Below, piece after piece: positions 16,563-27,047 of a DNA stretch of 64,000 bases. The DNA is taken from positions 62,001 through 126,000 of the forward strand of contig JANQRG010000019.1 in NCBI GenBank assembly GCA_028284665.1, given 5' to 3'. Numbering within the stretch: position 1 is the stretch's first letter; each line of letters opens with the position of its first letter. This DNA comes from Croceivirga sp. Lineage in GTDB: Bacteria > Bacteroidota > Bacteroidia > Flavobacteriales > Flavobacteriaceae. A program made the position numbers and the translations under genes. Below the pieces are notes generated by a model. It was not told the DNA's origin. It was given only the letters and a program-made list of their open reading frames with translations, and did no database searches.

Positions 16563-17387
16563 ATGAAACAATACCACGATTTACTACAACATATTTTAGA
16601 TACCGGCGCCCAAAAAGGCGACCGAACCGGAACGGGAACACTAAGTGTTTTTGGCTATCAAATGCGGTTTGACCTGGAAGAAGGCTTTCCTATGGTGACC
16701 ACCAAAAAACTACACTTAAAATCAATTATCCACGAGTTACTCTGGTTTTTAAAAGGCGATACCAATGTGACCTATTTACAGGAAAACGGCGTACGGATCT
16801 GGAACGAATGGGCGGATGCGAACGGGGATCTCGGTCCTGTTTACGGGCATCAATGGCGGAATTGGAACAATGAGGAGATTGACCAGATCAAAGCCGTGAT
16901 CCAAAGTTTAAAGACTAACCCCAACAGTCGTCGCATGCTGGTCTCTGCCTGGAATCCCAGTGTGCTACCGGATACTTCGGTTTCCTTCAGTGAAAATGTG
17001 GCCAATGGCAAGGCGGCGCTACCCCCCTGCCATGCCTTTTTCCAGTTTTATGTAGCGGACGGTAGGTTAAGTTGCCAGCTGTATCAACGCAGTGCAGATG
17101 TGTTTTTAGGGGTGCCTTTTAATATCGCCAGTTACGCGCTCCTGACCCTAATGATCGCGCAGGTTGCCGGTTACCAGCCCGGGGAATTTATCCACACCTT
17201 TGGGGATGTTCATATCTACAACAACCATTTGGAACAGGTACAGCTGCAATTATCCCGGGAACCCCGGCCACTACCTACCATGCAGCTCAACCCGGAAGTA
17301 ACGGATATTTTTGATTTTACTTTTGAGGACTTCACCTTGTTACATTACGATCCGTATCCAGCGATCAAAGCGATGGTGGCGGTGTAG
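16563..17387 (+). CDS. thyA: thymidylate synthase
   Basis: The 274-residue enzyme methylates dUMP to dTMP using methylene-tetrahydrofolate. It shows [18 protein letters not shown], the active-site cysteine in [13 protein letters not shown], the phosphate-binding arginines in [25 protein letters not shown] and the C-terminal [14 protein letters not shown]. Length fits the short E. coli-type enzyme. Its ATG immediately follows the pyrimidine tract of the four-helix-bundle cassette, so its native leader has been replaced or reshaped. The folate partner folA is at 29.0 kb. Confidence 0.98.
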   Translation: MKQYHDLLQHILDTGAQKGDRTGTGTLSVFGYQMRFDLEEGFPMVTTKKLHLKSIIHELLWFLKGDTNVTYLQENGVRIWNEWADANGDLGPVYGHQWRNWNNEEIDQIKAVIQSLKTNPNSRRMLVSAWNPSVLPDTSVSFSENVANGKAALPPCHAFFQFYVADGRLSCQLYQRSADVFLGVPFNIASYALLTLMIAQVAGYQPGEFIHTFGDVHIYNNHLEQVQLQLSREPRPLPTMQLNPEVTDIFDFTFEDFTLLHYDPYPAIKAMVAV

Positions 17388-17396
17388 TCTTTGTAC

Positions 17397-18221
17397 ATGA
17401 AAGGCGTTATCTTAATCTATGCTTTGTTGTTCTTTTCCCTATTGTCTGCACAGGAAAGGTTAGTATACTTTCCTCAAGAACAATTAATTCTAGAACAATG
17501 TGAGAACACCGAAAATCCTAATTCTTGCCTTTATTCTTATTATGACCAGAAAATACAAGCGTTATTAAAATCAAAAAAGGGCCTTAAACTGCTTAGACAA
17601 CTTGATTCGGATACTTTGAAAACTGGAGGTTTTATTGTTGTCACCAAGGATGGACAAATCATTAAGGACAAAAGCCGATTGTTCCTGAAAAATAAAAGAC
17701 TCAATGATAAGCTCCATCCCGCCTTCGAAAATCTTTTTTTTCAAGAAAGTTTTAAAAAAGTTAGAAATTATAAGACCCCGCCGTTCTTTGCAACACACCC
17801 CTTTTCTTTCGATTATGCCATTACGAGATCAAAAGACATTATTTCACTTCGACTTTTAGCAAATGAAGAAGGGTACTCTGGTGGAGTTATTATAGAAGTC
17901 CCGATATTTCCCGGTTGCGAAGCGGTACATCCTAGTGAAATGCAACCTTGTTTTCAACAAAAGATTGAAGAACACATAAAATATCATTTTCGCTACCCCA
18001 AGAAGGCACTAAACAGAGGTATCTCCGGAACTGTTAATGTTATGATAGTTATTGATAAAAACGGAGCGATCAGTGAAAGTAAGGCTAAAGGACCCCATGA
18101 ATTACTCGAGAGTGAGGCACTTCGTATTGTAAACTTGTTACCAAAAATGACCCCCGCAAAGAAAAATGGCAAAACGGCCAAAATTCCATTTTCATTTCCC
18201 ATGTATTTCAAGTTAAAATAA
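17397..18221 (+). CDS. secreted TonB C-terminal-domain protein
   Basis: From the ATG at 17397 the protein has a cleavable signal peptide (MKGVILIYALLFFSLLSAQ), a middle region of about 150 residues of no known family, and a TonB C-terminal domain (RGISGTVNVMIVIDKNGAISESKAKGPHELLESEALRIV). Unlike true TonB it has no retained membrane anchor or proline-rich linker, so it is probably free in the periplasm and cannot transduce energy on its own. The C-terminal domain closely matches the TonB at 4.3 kb. It lies 9 bp after thyA. Confidence 0.78.
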   Translation: MKGVILIYALLFFSLLSAQERLVYFPQEQLILEQCENTENPNSCLYSYYDQKIQALLKSKKGLKLLRQLDSDTLKTGGFIVVTKDGQIIKDKSRLFLKNKRLNDKLHPAFENLFFQESFKKVRNYKTPPFFATHPFSFDYAITRSKDIISLRLLANEEGYSGGVIIEVPIFPGCEAVHPSEMQPCFQQKIEEHIKYHFRYPKKALNRGISGTVNVMIVIDKNGAISESKAKGPHELLESEALRIVNLLPKMTPAKKNGKTAKIPFSFPMYFKLK

Positions 18222-18323
18222 AAGCGTTCAAACTTTGATCCTGGCCCTATCTGTAACTATTTAAACACTTTATTTCCTACTTTTATTTGTAGCTGAAACA
18301 TAAACTGTAATTTATGTCACTCA

Positions 18324-19241
18324 ATGGCAGTAGTTGTCCATCATAGTATTTCAGACCTCTATCACACTTTGCAACTTCCCGTTGAAGGAGAACTGGATTT
18401 TACCATTCTGAGCATCCCGGATATTCACCACGAGATCCCTTTTACCTCACCGGTATTGCGGGCCGACTATTTTTCATTTATTCTAACCAAAAACGGCTCA
18501 GGAGCTTACTATTTAGATGATAACCGCTTCCCCTTTCATTCCAGAATGCTCTACTTTACGAATCCGGGCCATATCAAATCCTATGAAATACAAGTAGCTA
18601 ACGAAGGGTATATTATCATATTGACCGAAGACTTTCTCCGGGAGTATGTGCATTCGGACATCTTTGACCAATTCCCTTTTTTGCTGGCGGAAATTGTTCC
18701 CCCAAAACTACTTTCGGAAAAAAAGGTTAAAGAATATGAGGCCTTGTATAAACAAATCTATGATGAATTTGAAAGGCCTTCGATCTACAAAAACAACATC
18801 CTGGCCAAGCTATTTGTAGTGCTTTTACTGAAAATAAAAGAGGATTTTTGGCTGGACTACAATCCCAAAACAGAAGGCAGCCGAAATTCCCGAATTGTAA
18901 AATCTTTTAAGCAACTGCTTGAAAAGGAGTTTAAAAAAATGCTCTCCAACACCTTAACCAACAGAAGGCCCCAGGTGAAAGATTTTGCGACCCAACTGCA
19001 TCTGCATCCCAATTATTTGAACACCGTTATCCGATCAAAGACGGGAAGAACGATCAATGACTGGCTCACCGCTAGGACGCTTAGCACAGCTAAATCCTTA
19101 CTGCGCAACACTACATTGAGCTCCAAGGAAATTGCCTATAAATTAGGGTTTAGTGAACCCACCCATTTTAATCGTTTTTTTAAGAAACACGCCAATACCA
19201 CGCCAAATGCCTATCGAAAGGAACCCCTAACTTTGAGATAG
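18324..19241 (+). CDS. AraC family transcriptional regulator
   Basis: The 305-residue protein has an N-terminal cupin-like sensing half (ILTKNGSGAYYLDDNRFPFHSRMLYFTNPGH) and a C-terminal pair of helix-turn-helix motifs from about residue 200. These read VKDFATQLHLHPNYLNTVIRSKTGRTINDWL and SKEIAYKLGFSEPTHFNRFFKKHANTTPNAYR, the AraC signature. The aldo/keto reductase follows 79 bp later on the same strand and is the likely target (inferred). The effector is unknown. Confidence 0.93.
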   Translation: MAVVVHHSISDLYHTLQLPVEGELDFTILSIPDIHHEIPFTSPVLRADYFSFILTKNGSGAYYLDDNRFPFHSRMLYFTNPGHIKSYEIQVANEGYIIILTEDFLREYVHSDIFDQFPFLLAEIVPPKLLSEKKVKEYEALYKQIYDEFERPSIYKNNILAKLFVVLLLKIKEDFWLDYNPKTEGSRNSRIVKSFKQLLEKEFKKMLSNTLTNRRPQVKDFATQLHLHPNYLNTVIRSKTGRTINDWLTARTLSTAKSLLRNTTLSSKEIAYKLGFSEPTHFNRFFKKHANTTPNAYRKEPLTLR

Positions 19242-19320
19242 ATCATCAATTCTTTGCAATCGGTCATAGCGTTCCTGAGAATAGGGTCCATTTTTGCATC
19301 AGAAACGTAATATAACAGCA

Positions 19321-20277
<957 letters not shown>

Positions 20278-20313
20278 ACGAGTACAGAAGTATTCCCCCA
20301 GTAGCAGTCAATA

Positions 20314-20347
20314 TAAAATCGCCCGGAGGAAACTCCGGGCGATTTCG
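20314..20347. terminator. 13-bp GAAA-tetraloop hairpin between convergent genes
   Basis: AAATCGCCCGGAG pairs perfectly with CTCCGGGCGATTT around a GAAA loop. T-runs are short on both sides, but the position between convergent genes and the stem strength make it a bidirectional terminator. Confidence 0.85.
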
Positions 20348-20399
20348 CCAATTAAACAAAACACTCAGGGAATCAACATCTCCCTTTTCATAGCTAGTG

Positions 20400-22145
20400 C
20401 TAGTTTCTGGTTACCATAATGCTGTTGGATAGACCGTAAAGCCCTTCAAGATCAGCAACATTGTTTCCGGCGGCCAATCCTGTCAATCCGTCTTCATAAC
20501 GCATATACCAGATAAAACAAACCCCTGGCCCGGCAGCATCAAAATCCACACCTTCCACATCGGCCAAGGTTGGGGGTAATCCCAAAATGTTATTCTGATC
20601 ATCTGTGATCACCCAGGTACGGTTTGTCCCTGTAGCGTTACTACTGTCCAGTAGTATCCCGCTGACCATATCAGGAGTTCCATCTACATCAAAGGTGAAG
20701 GGTCCCCCGGAAATTGTTCCGGCATTTGGGTTACGATACACCCGAATGGCATTGGACAGCGCAAAGTAACCACTCAAATCCCCGGCGTTTTGCCCGGCTT
20801 CCAAGCCCATAATTCCATCTTCATAGGTAATGTGCCAAATAAGGCATAGTCCGATCCCGGCAGCGTCGAAGTCAACACCTTCCACAGCTTCCAGGGTTGG
20901 CGGTAAGCCCAGGATATTCAGTGCGTCATCAGTAATGATATACCCCTGATTAGAACCATTCAGGTCGGTATCATCCAGGGTAATTCCACTGACCCTATCC
21001 GGAGTACCATCTACGGCGAACATGTACGGCCCTCCATTCAATACGCCGGCATTCAATGCCAGGCGATCAACAACAATGAAGTTGGAAAGACCAAATTGCC
21101 CGGTCAGATCGTCCAGGTTATTTCCCATTTCCAATCCTCCTAATCCTGTGGAATAGGTTAAGTGATAGATATAGCAACGCCCCACTCCGGCACCATCAAA
21201 ATCTACTCCCTCAACAGCTTCCAGGGTTGGTGGGATCCCAAGAATGTTTCGACTGTCATCCGTGATCACATAGGTTTGGTTAGCCCCATTCAGATTTGTA
21301 TCATCCAGTGTTATCCCGCTTACCATATCCGGGGAGCCATCTACTACAAATTCATAGGGACCTCCTGAAAGTTCCCCGGCATTCAAGGCGATCCGATCTA
21401 CCTCTATAAAATTGGAAAGGTCAAATTGTCCTGTGAGATCATCCAGGTTACTGCCCATTTCCAATCCTCCTAATCCTGTGGAATAGGTTAGGTGATAGAT
21501 ATAGCAACGCCCTACTCCCGCGCCATCAAAATCAACCCCTTCAACAGCTTCCAAGGTTGGTGGGATCCCGAGGATGTTCCGGCTGTCATCTGTAATGATA
21601 TAGGTTTGGCTGGTCCCATTCAAATTGGTGTCATCCAACATAATACCACTTATCATATCCGGAACACCATCTACCACAAATTCAAAAGGACCCCCCGATA
21701 ACTCTCCGGCATTCAGCGCCCCACGGTTCACCATAATAAAATTGGAGAGGTCAAAATCTCCTATCAAATCGTCCAGATTCTCTCCTTCGGCAAGACCAGA
21801 GAGCCCTTCATTATAGGTAATATGATAAATATAGCAGTCCCCCACTCCTGCCATATCAAAATCTACACCTTCCACCGCTTCAAGTGTGGGCGGCAATCCC
21901 AAAACATTTCTTGCATCATCGGTTATCACATAGTTTTGCACATCACCAGCACCGGTAAAGTCAGATAAAGTGATCCCGCTTACCATGTCCGGCACGCCAT
22001 CTACTGTAAAACTAAAAGGACCACCGGAAAGTTGTCCGGCATCTAATTGGACTACCTCCGAGCCTCCATCGGAATCATCTTCTTCACAGGCCCATAGGAG
22101 CAGGCCTAACGAAGCAATAAGAGCAATTGTTTTTAAGTTGTTCAT
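20400..22145 (-). CDS. lipoprotein built of five ~110-residue repeats
   Basis: The 581-residue protein has a lipoprotein signal (MNNLKTIALIASLGLLLWAC) followed at once by EEDDSDG, which resembles the acidic lipoprotein export signal known from Capnocytophaga and suggests surface display. The rest is five tandem repeats of about 110 residues. Each has GGPFxFxVDGxPDMVSGI, a VITDDxxNILGxPPTL core, EGVDFDxAGxGxC and a final LSNxIxVxR. Each carries one cysteine. Copies 2 and 3 are nearly identical also in DNA, at a spacing of exactly 330 bp. I do not recognise a function; adhesion or matrix binding is only a guess. Confidence 0.85.
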   Translation of the reverse strand: MNNLKTIALIASLGLLLWACEEDDSDGGSEVVQLDAGQLSGGPFSFTVDGVPDMVSGITLSDFTGAGDVQNYVITDDARNVLGLPPTLEAVEGVDFDMAGVGDCYIYHITYNEGLSGLAEGENLDDLIGDFDLSNFIMVNRGALNAGELSGGPFEFVVDGVPDMISGIMLDDTNLNGTSQTYIITDDSRNILGIPPTLEAVEGVDFDGAGVGRCYIYHLTYSTGLGGLEMGSNLDDLTGQFDLSNFIEVDRIALNAGELSGGPYEFVVDGSPDMVSGITLDDTNLNGANQTYVITDDSRNILGIPPTLEAVEGVDFDGAGVGRCYIYHLTYSTGLGGLEMGNNLDDLTGQFGLSNFIVVDRLALNAGVLNGGPYMFAVDGTPDRVSGITLDDTDLNGSNQGYIITDDALNILGLPPTLEAVEGVDFDAAGIGLCLIWHITYEDGIMGLEAGQNAGDLSGYFALSNAIRVYRNPNAGTISGGPFTFDVDGTPDMVSGILLDSSNATGTNRTWVITDDQNNILGLPPTLADVEGVDFDAAGPGVCFIWYMRYEDGLTGLAAGNNVADLEGLYGLSNSIMVTRN

Positions 22146-22355
22146 TGTACATCAATTTTATGATTCAAAGGACTATAGAAGATGTTGCAGAATGTTCACA
22201 GAAATCTCAACTTTTTTAACACTCTTATTTTCAATAGATTACAATCTTTTTATAGGTCCGGATGCAATATTTTTGGATTTTTCACGACAAAAGCATCGGT
22301 ATTAGGACTGTACTTGTGAACATTTCGTGAGATTTTACCGTTTAATTTGCTGCCG

Positions 22356-23060
22356 ATGAAAAAGGTATTGATCATTGAGGACGATCCGGAAATCATCCAA
22401 TTGTTGGAAATTCACCTGAACGACTTGGGGTGCACTACCCTGTCCGCACAGCAGGGAGACTCCGGTTTGCGTCTCGCCATAGAGCAGGAACCGGATCTGG
22501 TCATCCTGGACGTCATGCTTCCTGAAATGGATGGTATTGAAGTCTGTCAAAAGATACGGGCGAACAATATCAAATCGCCCATAATGATGCTTACTGCCAA
22601 ATCCGAAGAGATTGATAAGGTTTTGGGGCTGGAAGTGGGCGCCGATGACTATCTGACGAAACCTTTTAGCGTACGGGAGTTCATAGCCCGGGTAAAGGCC
22701 ATTTTCAGGAGGCAAAAAATGACGCGTACAGCTACACCTCCCGCTAAAAACCAGGAGCAACTGCAATTTGATAATCTCCGTATCGACGTTGAAAAGCGAA
22801 AGGTAATCCTGGATGAGCGGCGCGTTGAGCTTTCCCCGAAAGAGTTTGAATTGCTGGTGTTGCTATCTTCTAATCCTGGAAAAAGCTATGATCGGACGAA
22901 ACTGCTCAACCTTATTTGGGGCTACGATTTCCAGGGATATGAGCATACGGTAAATTCCCATATCAATCGCCTGCGCTCTAAAATTGAGCCGGATATGGGC
23001 AATCCTAAATTTATTCTTACCACCTGGGGCGTGGGGTATAAATTCAACGAAGAATTATGA
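22356..23060 (+). CDS. OmpR/PhoB-type response regulator
   Basis: From the ATG at 22356 the protein has an N-terminal receiver (KVLIIEDDPEIIQLLEIHL, phospho-acceptor Asp at about residue 52 in LVILDVMLPEMDG, Lys in YLTKPFSVREF). The C-terminal winged helix shows VELSPKEFELLVLLSSNPGKSYDRTKLLNLIWG and HINRLRSKIEPD. It is a DNA-binding output of the adjacent kinase. Its stop overlaps the kinase start by 4 bp (ATGA), so the two are translated together. The signal and target genes are unknown. Confidence 0.96.
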   Translation: MKKVLIIEDDPEIIQLLEIHLNDLGCTTLSAQQGDSGLRLAIEQEPDLVILDVMLPEMDGIEVCQKIRANNIKSPIMMLTAKSEEIDKVLGLEVGADDYLTKPFSVREFIARVKAIFRRQKMTRTATPPAKNQEQLQFDNLRIDVEKRKVILDERRVELSPKEFELLVLLSSNPGKSYDRTKLLNLIWGYDFQGYEHTVNSHINRLRSKIEPDMGNPKFILTTWGVGYKFNEEL

Positions 23061-24562
23061 ATAACAAGCTATTTTCCAACCGCCTGATCAGAAAGCTTAT
23101 TGTAGCCTTTATCTCCATATTGGTATTTGCCGGTATTGGCTATACCATCGCTACCTTGTACTTTTCCAATCAGTATTATCACGAGACCACACAACGCCTG
23201 CATGCCAATTTGGCCCAGGATCTTATTGAAGAAAAATTTGTGGATCAGAGCCCGTTTGACAGTTTGGGCAATGTAAACAAGCCCCTGTTCGGGGATATCA
23301 TGCATGATATGATGGCGGTTAATCGTGCTATTGAAGTATACCTCCTGGATATGCAAGGGAATGTGCAGTACTCCGTGGTACTGGACCACAGTGATCCCGA
23401 TGCCACAGCTAAAAAGGTTTCCCTGGAACCGATTCACCACTACATCGCCAATAATGGTGAAGGCTATGTGCTTGGGGATGACCCCAAGAACGTTGGGGAG
23501 CAGCAAGTTTTTTCCGCCGCTAAATTTAATAAAGGTGGAAAGGAAGGCTATATCTACATCATTCTGGCCGGTCAGGATTATCTGGACACCCAAAACACTT
23601 TATTGGGTAGTTATGCCTTGAAACTGGGCCTGGGTGCTTCACTGTTGACCCTCTTTTTTGCCGGGATACTTGGGATACTGTCCATATGGTACCTCACCAA
23701 AAACCTACGGGAAATCAATTATGCCGCAGAGCGATTTCAACAAGGGGACCTGCAATACAGGATAGATAAAGATGAGAAAACCGATCTCACCGGATTGGCG
23801 CAAACTTACAATGAAATGGCGGACACTATTTTAAAAGATATAGACCGTATTACCGCTCTGGAAAAGCTACGGCGAGAGCTCATCGCCAATATCTCCCATG
23901 ATCTGCGAACCCCTCTTGCGATCATTCAGGGGTATATTGACACACTTCAAATCAAAGATGAGGTCCTTAGTGATGAAGAGCGTGCGGAATATCTCCAAAA
24001 AATAAGCAGCAGTGGGGAGCGCTTGTCCAAACTTATCGGGCAATTGTTCGAGTATTCCAAGTTGGAGGCTAACCAGATTACGCCGCAAAAAGAACCTTTT
24101 CTTATTTCAGAATTGGCCAATGACATTCACAGAAACTATCAGCTATTGGCAAAGAAGAAAAACATTGCCCTGCAGCTGGAGATGGCAGAAAAGGTGCCTT
24201 TGGTCTTCGCGGATATCTCCCTGGTAGAACGTGCAATCCAAAACCTAATGGATAATGCCCTGAAATTCACTCCGGAAGGTGGAGAAGTAATTGTAAAGAT
24301 CACTCCTTTGGACAAGGATGTGGAGATCACCATTAAGGATTCCGGACCGGGGATCACTAAAGAAAACCAACTTCTCGTTTTTGAACGCTATCGACAGACA
24401 AAGACCGGAAAAGAGAAAGAAGGGGCTGGTCTGGGGCTGGCAATTGTCCGCAAAATAATGGAACTACACAATGCCAGTATAAAAGTATTGAGTAAGCCCA
24501 ACGAGGGCACCGCATTTAGCTTCAGTTTACCGGTGTACGAAAACGGGTTAAGTTTCCGCTAA
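23057..24562 (+). CDS. membrane sensor histidine kinase
   Basis: The 501-residue kinase has a first membrane helix (about 13-35), a periplasmic sensor of about 150 residues, a second helix (about 188-211) and a HAMP linker. The HisKA box is RRELIANISHDLRTPLAIIQGY (phospho-His near residue 281). The ATPase carries N box NLMDNALKFTPEGG, G1 KDSGPGITKEN and G2 KEGAGLGLAIVRKIME. It is the partner of the response regulator whose gene overlaps it by 4 bp. The sensor domain resembles a Cache-like fold in layout, which I cannot confirm by eye. Confidence 0.95.
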   Translation: MNNKLFSNRLIRKLIVAFISILVFAGIGYTIATLYFSNQYYHETTQRLHANLAQDLIEEKFVDQSPFDSLGNVNKPLFGDIMHDMMAVNRAIEVYLLDMQGNVQYSVVLDHSDPDATAKKVSLEPIHHYIANNGEGYVLGDDPKNVGEQQVFSAAKFNKGGKEGYIYIILAGQDYLDTQNTLLGSYALKLGLGASLLTLFFAGILGILSIWYLTKNLREINYAAERFQQGDLQYRIDKDEKTDLTGLAQTYNEMADTILKDIDRITALEKLRRELIANISHDLRTPLAIIQGYIDTLQIKDEVLSDEERAEYLQKISSSGERLSKLIGQLFEYSKLEANQITPQKEPFLISELANDIHRNYQLLAKKKNIALQLEMAEKVPLVFADISLVERAIQNLMDNALKFTPEGGEVIVKITPLDKDVEITIKDSGPGITKENQLLVFERYRQTKTGKEKEGAGLGLAIVRKIMELHNASIKVLSKPNEGTAFSFSLPVYENGLSFR

Positions 24563-24614
24563 TTCCTACAAAAACCAGGTGTATTGGTTATCTTTAGGGA
24601 AAACTTTGCCGTTG

Positions 24615-25775
24615 ATGCTCCTTACAGATTCCCTTGTGGATTTTTTCCTGGATACCCGAAAGCACTCCGAAACCCTTTGCGAACCCCTGGAAATTGAAGA
24701 TTATGTAGTACAACCCGTGGTAGATGTTAGCCCCCCAAAATGGCATTTGGGGCATACCACCTGGTTCTTTGAGGAGTTCCTCTTAAAACCATATGCAAAG
24801 GATTACCGTGTTTTTGATAAAGACTTCTCTTTCGTTTTTAACAGCTATTACGAGACCGTTGGTGAAAGGGTAGTGCGTTCCGACCGCGGTAACCTAAGCC
24901 GGCCATCCGTAAAAAAAGTGTACGCGTATCGGAAGTATGTTACGGAAGGGATCCAACAGCTGTTTCAAAACAGCCCCTCGGCGGAAATGATCGCCCTTTT
25001 GGAAATTGGTATTCATCATGAAAAACAACACCAGGAATTGCTCCTAACCGATATCAAATATATTTTGGGAAACAACCCGTTGCTACCTGAATATTCTCGC
25101 ACTTTAGATGAATATCCCCTTGAAGATCATGAACAGGAATGGGTCGCTATGGAAGAAGGCCTTTATGATATTGGACATACCACGGACAGCTTTTGTTATG
25201 ACAATGAATTGGGTCGTCACAAGGTATTTTTACAAGGCTATGCCATTTCGAACACCCTAGTAACGAATGGGGAGTATCTAGAATTTATTGCCGATGACGG
25301 GTATACCCGATTTGACCTATGGCATGGCGAGGGATGGGATTGGGTAAACCAAAACGGTATTAAAACTCCTTTGTACTGGCATCACAAGAACGGAGAATGG
25401 TATTACTATAGCCTTGGAGGACTAACCAAAGTGAAGGAGGAGGCTCCTATAAGTCATATCTCCTATTATGAAGCCTTTGCATATGCACAGTGGAAAGGGC
25501 TTCGCCTTCCTACTGAATTTGAATGGGAAGCTGCCCAGCCTTACTTTTCCTGGGGAAAACGTTGGGAGTGGACGGAAAGCGCCTACCTCCCCTATCCCAA
25601 TTACCAAAAGGCGGAAGGAGCCCTTGGGGAATACAACGGTAAGTTCATGGTGAATCAAAAAGTATTGCGAGGGGGATCTATTGCCACTCCTGAAAAACAT
25701 ACACGACCTACCTACAGAAACTTTTTCCACCCACAGCTGCGCTGGCAATTTACAGGATTAAGGCTAGCCCGGTAA
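24615..25775 (+). CDS. egtB: ergothioneine biosynthesis sulfoxide synthase EgtB
   Basis: EgtB is an iron enzyme that joins a thiol to trimethyl-histidine (hercynine) with oxygen. The N-terminal DinB-like domain supplies the iron ligands: KWHLGHTTWFFEEF and the HEKQHQE motif. A C-terminal FGE-sulfatase-like domain follows (ISHISYYEAFAYAQWKGLRLPTEFEWEAA; final RQ-type FTGLRLAR). Length from 24615 is about 386 residues; the ORF-track GTG start adds twelve residues of weak support. egtD follows after 16 bp. No egtA, egtC or egtE is present nearby, so the thiol donor and the C-S lyase are not determined. Confidence 0.92.
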   Translation: MLLTDSLVDFFLDTRKHSETLCEPLEIEDYVVQPVVDVSPPKWHLGHTTWFFEEFLLKPYAKDYRVFDKDFSFVFNSYYETVGERVVRSDRGNLSRPSVKKVYAYRKYVTEGIQQLFQNSPSAEMIALLEIGIHHEKQHQELLLTDIKYILGNNPLLPEYSRTLDEYPLEDHEQEWVAMEEGLYDIGHTTDSFCYDNELGRHKVFLQGYAISNTLVTNGEYLEFIADDGYTRFDLWHGEGWDWVNQNGIKTPLYWHHKNGEWYYYSLGGLTKVKEEAPISHISYYEAFAYAQWKGLRLPTEFEWEAAQPYFSWGKRWEWTESAYLPYPNYQKAEGALGEYNGKFMVNQKVLRGGSIATPEKHTRPTYRNFFHPQLRWQFTGLRLAR

Positions 25776-25791
25776 TTTCGACAAATACACT

Positions 25792-26769
25792 ATGCAGAAC
25801 AAAACAGTCCTGGCGAGGGACACCCAATTTGGGAAAGAGGTATATGAAGGTTTGACTGCTTTCCCAAAACATCTCTCCTCTAAATTTTTTTATGACGAAA
25901 CCGGGGACAAACTTTTCCAGGATATCATGGCAATGCCGGACTACTACCTGACGGAAAGCGAATATGCTATCCTGGAGAGATATAGCACGGAAATCACACA
26001 ATTATTCGCCGGGGATGGGCAGCCCTTTAGCCTTTTTGAGCTAGGAGCTGGTGATGGCAAGAAAACGAAAATACTCTTACAACAACTAGTAGAAAACAAA
26101 GTGGATTTTGATTACCGCCCCATTGATATCAGCCAGAATGCCCTGGATCAACTGGAACGATCGATAAAAAAGGAATTGCCTTCGGTGATTGTTAACCCAC
26201 TTCAGGGTACTTATTTTGACACCCTGCAGGACATTGGTAAGCAGAATGGCAGAAAAAAGATCATTTTGTTTTTGGGCTCTAATATTGGCAACTTATTACA
26301 TCCACAAGCCATAGACTTTTTGCAGAAAATGACGGCGGTTCTTGGGGAGAAAGACCTGCTTTTTATGGGGATGGATCAAAAAAAACATCCCCAGACCATA
26401 CTTAATGCTTACAACGACAAAGAAGGGATTACCGAAGCCTTCAATAAGAATATTTTGAAAAGGATCAATACCGAATTCCACGGGAATTTTGATCTCGATA
26501 AGTTTCTGCATTGGGAAGTCTACGACCCGGAAACGGGAACGGCCAAAAGTTACCTGGTGGCTACAGAAAAACATACGGTGGCCATTGCGGATCTGGACCT
26601 GAAAATCTCGTTTGCGCGGTGGGAAACTATTCACACGGAAATATCCCAGAAATACGACGATCCTACTGTGGCATGGTTAACGGGAAAATCGGGATTGGAG
26701 ATCGTAACTTCTTTTTCCGATGACAACGACTTTTTTAAAGATTATATCGTAAAGAAAAAAACACTATGA
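25792..26769 (+). CDS. egtD: L-histidine N(alpha)-methyltransferase EgtD
   Basis: The 325-residue methyltransferase trimethylates histidine to hercynine, the first step of ergothioneine synthesis. It shows FPKHLSSKFFYDETGDKLFQDIMAMPDYYLTESEYAIL, the SAM-binding FELGAGDGKKTKILL, YRPIDISQNALD and FLGSNIGNL, which match EgtD. Length fits the family (about 320). It lies between egtB and a DUF427 gene whose ATG overlaps its TGA, so the three form one translationally coupled operon. Confidence 0.95.
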   Translation: MQNKTVLARDTQFGKEVYEGLTAFPKHLSSKFFYDETGDKLFQDIMAMPDYYLTESEYAILERYSTEITQLFAGDGQPFSLFELGAGDGKKTKILLQQLVENKVDFDYRPIDISQNALDQLERSIKKELPSVIVNPLQGTYFDTLQDIGKQNGRKKIILFLGSNIGNLLHPQAIDFLQKMTAVLGEKDLLFMGMDQKKHPQTILNAYNDKEGITEAFNKNILKRINTEFHGNFDLDKFLHWEVYDPETGTAKSYLVATEKHTVAIADLDLKISFARWETIHTEISQKYDDPTVAWLTGKSGLEIVTSFSDDNDFFKDYIVKKKTL

Positions 26770-27047
26770 AAGCTATTTGGAACAATACTGTAATTGCGGA
26801 AAGTGACGCCACAAAAGTAATTGAGGGTAACCACTACTTCCCTCCTGAAAGTATAAAAAAGGAGTATTTCACCCCCAGTACTTCCCATACTACCTGTCCT
26901 TGGAAAGGTGTGGCTTCTTATTATTCCCTGGAGGTGGATGGTGAGACCAATGCGGATGCTGCCTGGTACTACCCCGAAGCCAGCGTAATGGCGAAAGAAA
27001 TAGAAGGTTACGTGGCTTTTTGGAAAGGAGTCGCCATTGAAGAATAA
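26766..27047 (+). CDS. DUF427 domain protein
   Basis: The 93-residue protein is a full-length DUF427 domain, with NTVIAESDATKVIEGNHYFP, the signature HTTCPWKGVASYYSL and AAWYYPEAS. The family's biochemical role is not established. It overlaps egtD by 4 bp (ATGA), which ties it to ergothioneine metabolism by context only. Its stop codon lies in the loop of a 13-bp hairpin. Confidence 0.9.
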   Translation: MKAIWNNTVIAESDATKVIEGNHYFPPESIKKEYFTPSTSHTTCPWKGVASYYSLEVDGETNADAAWYYPEASVMAKEIEGYVAFWKGVAIEE

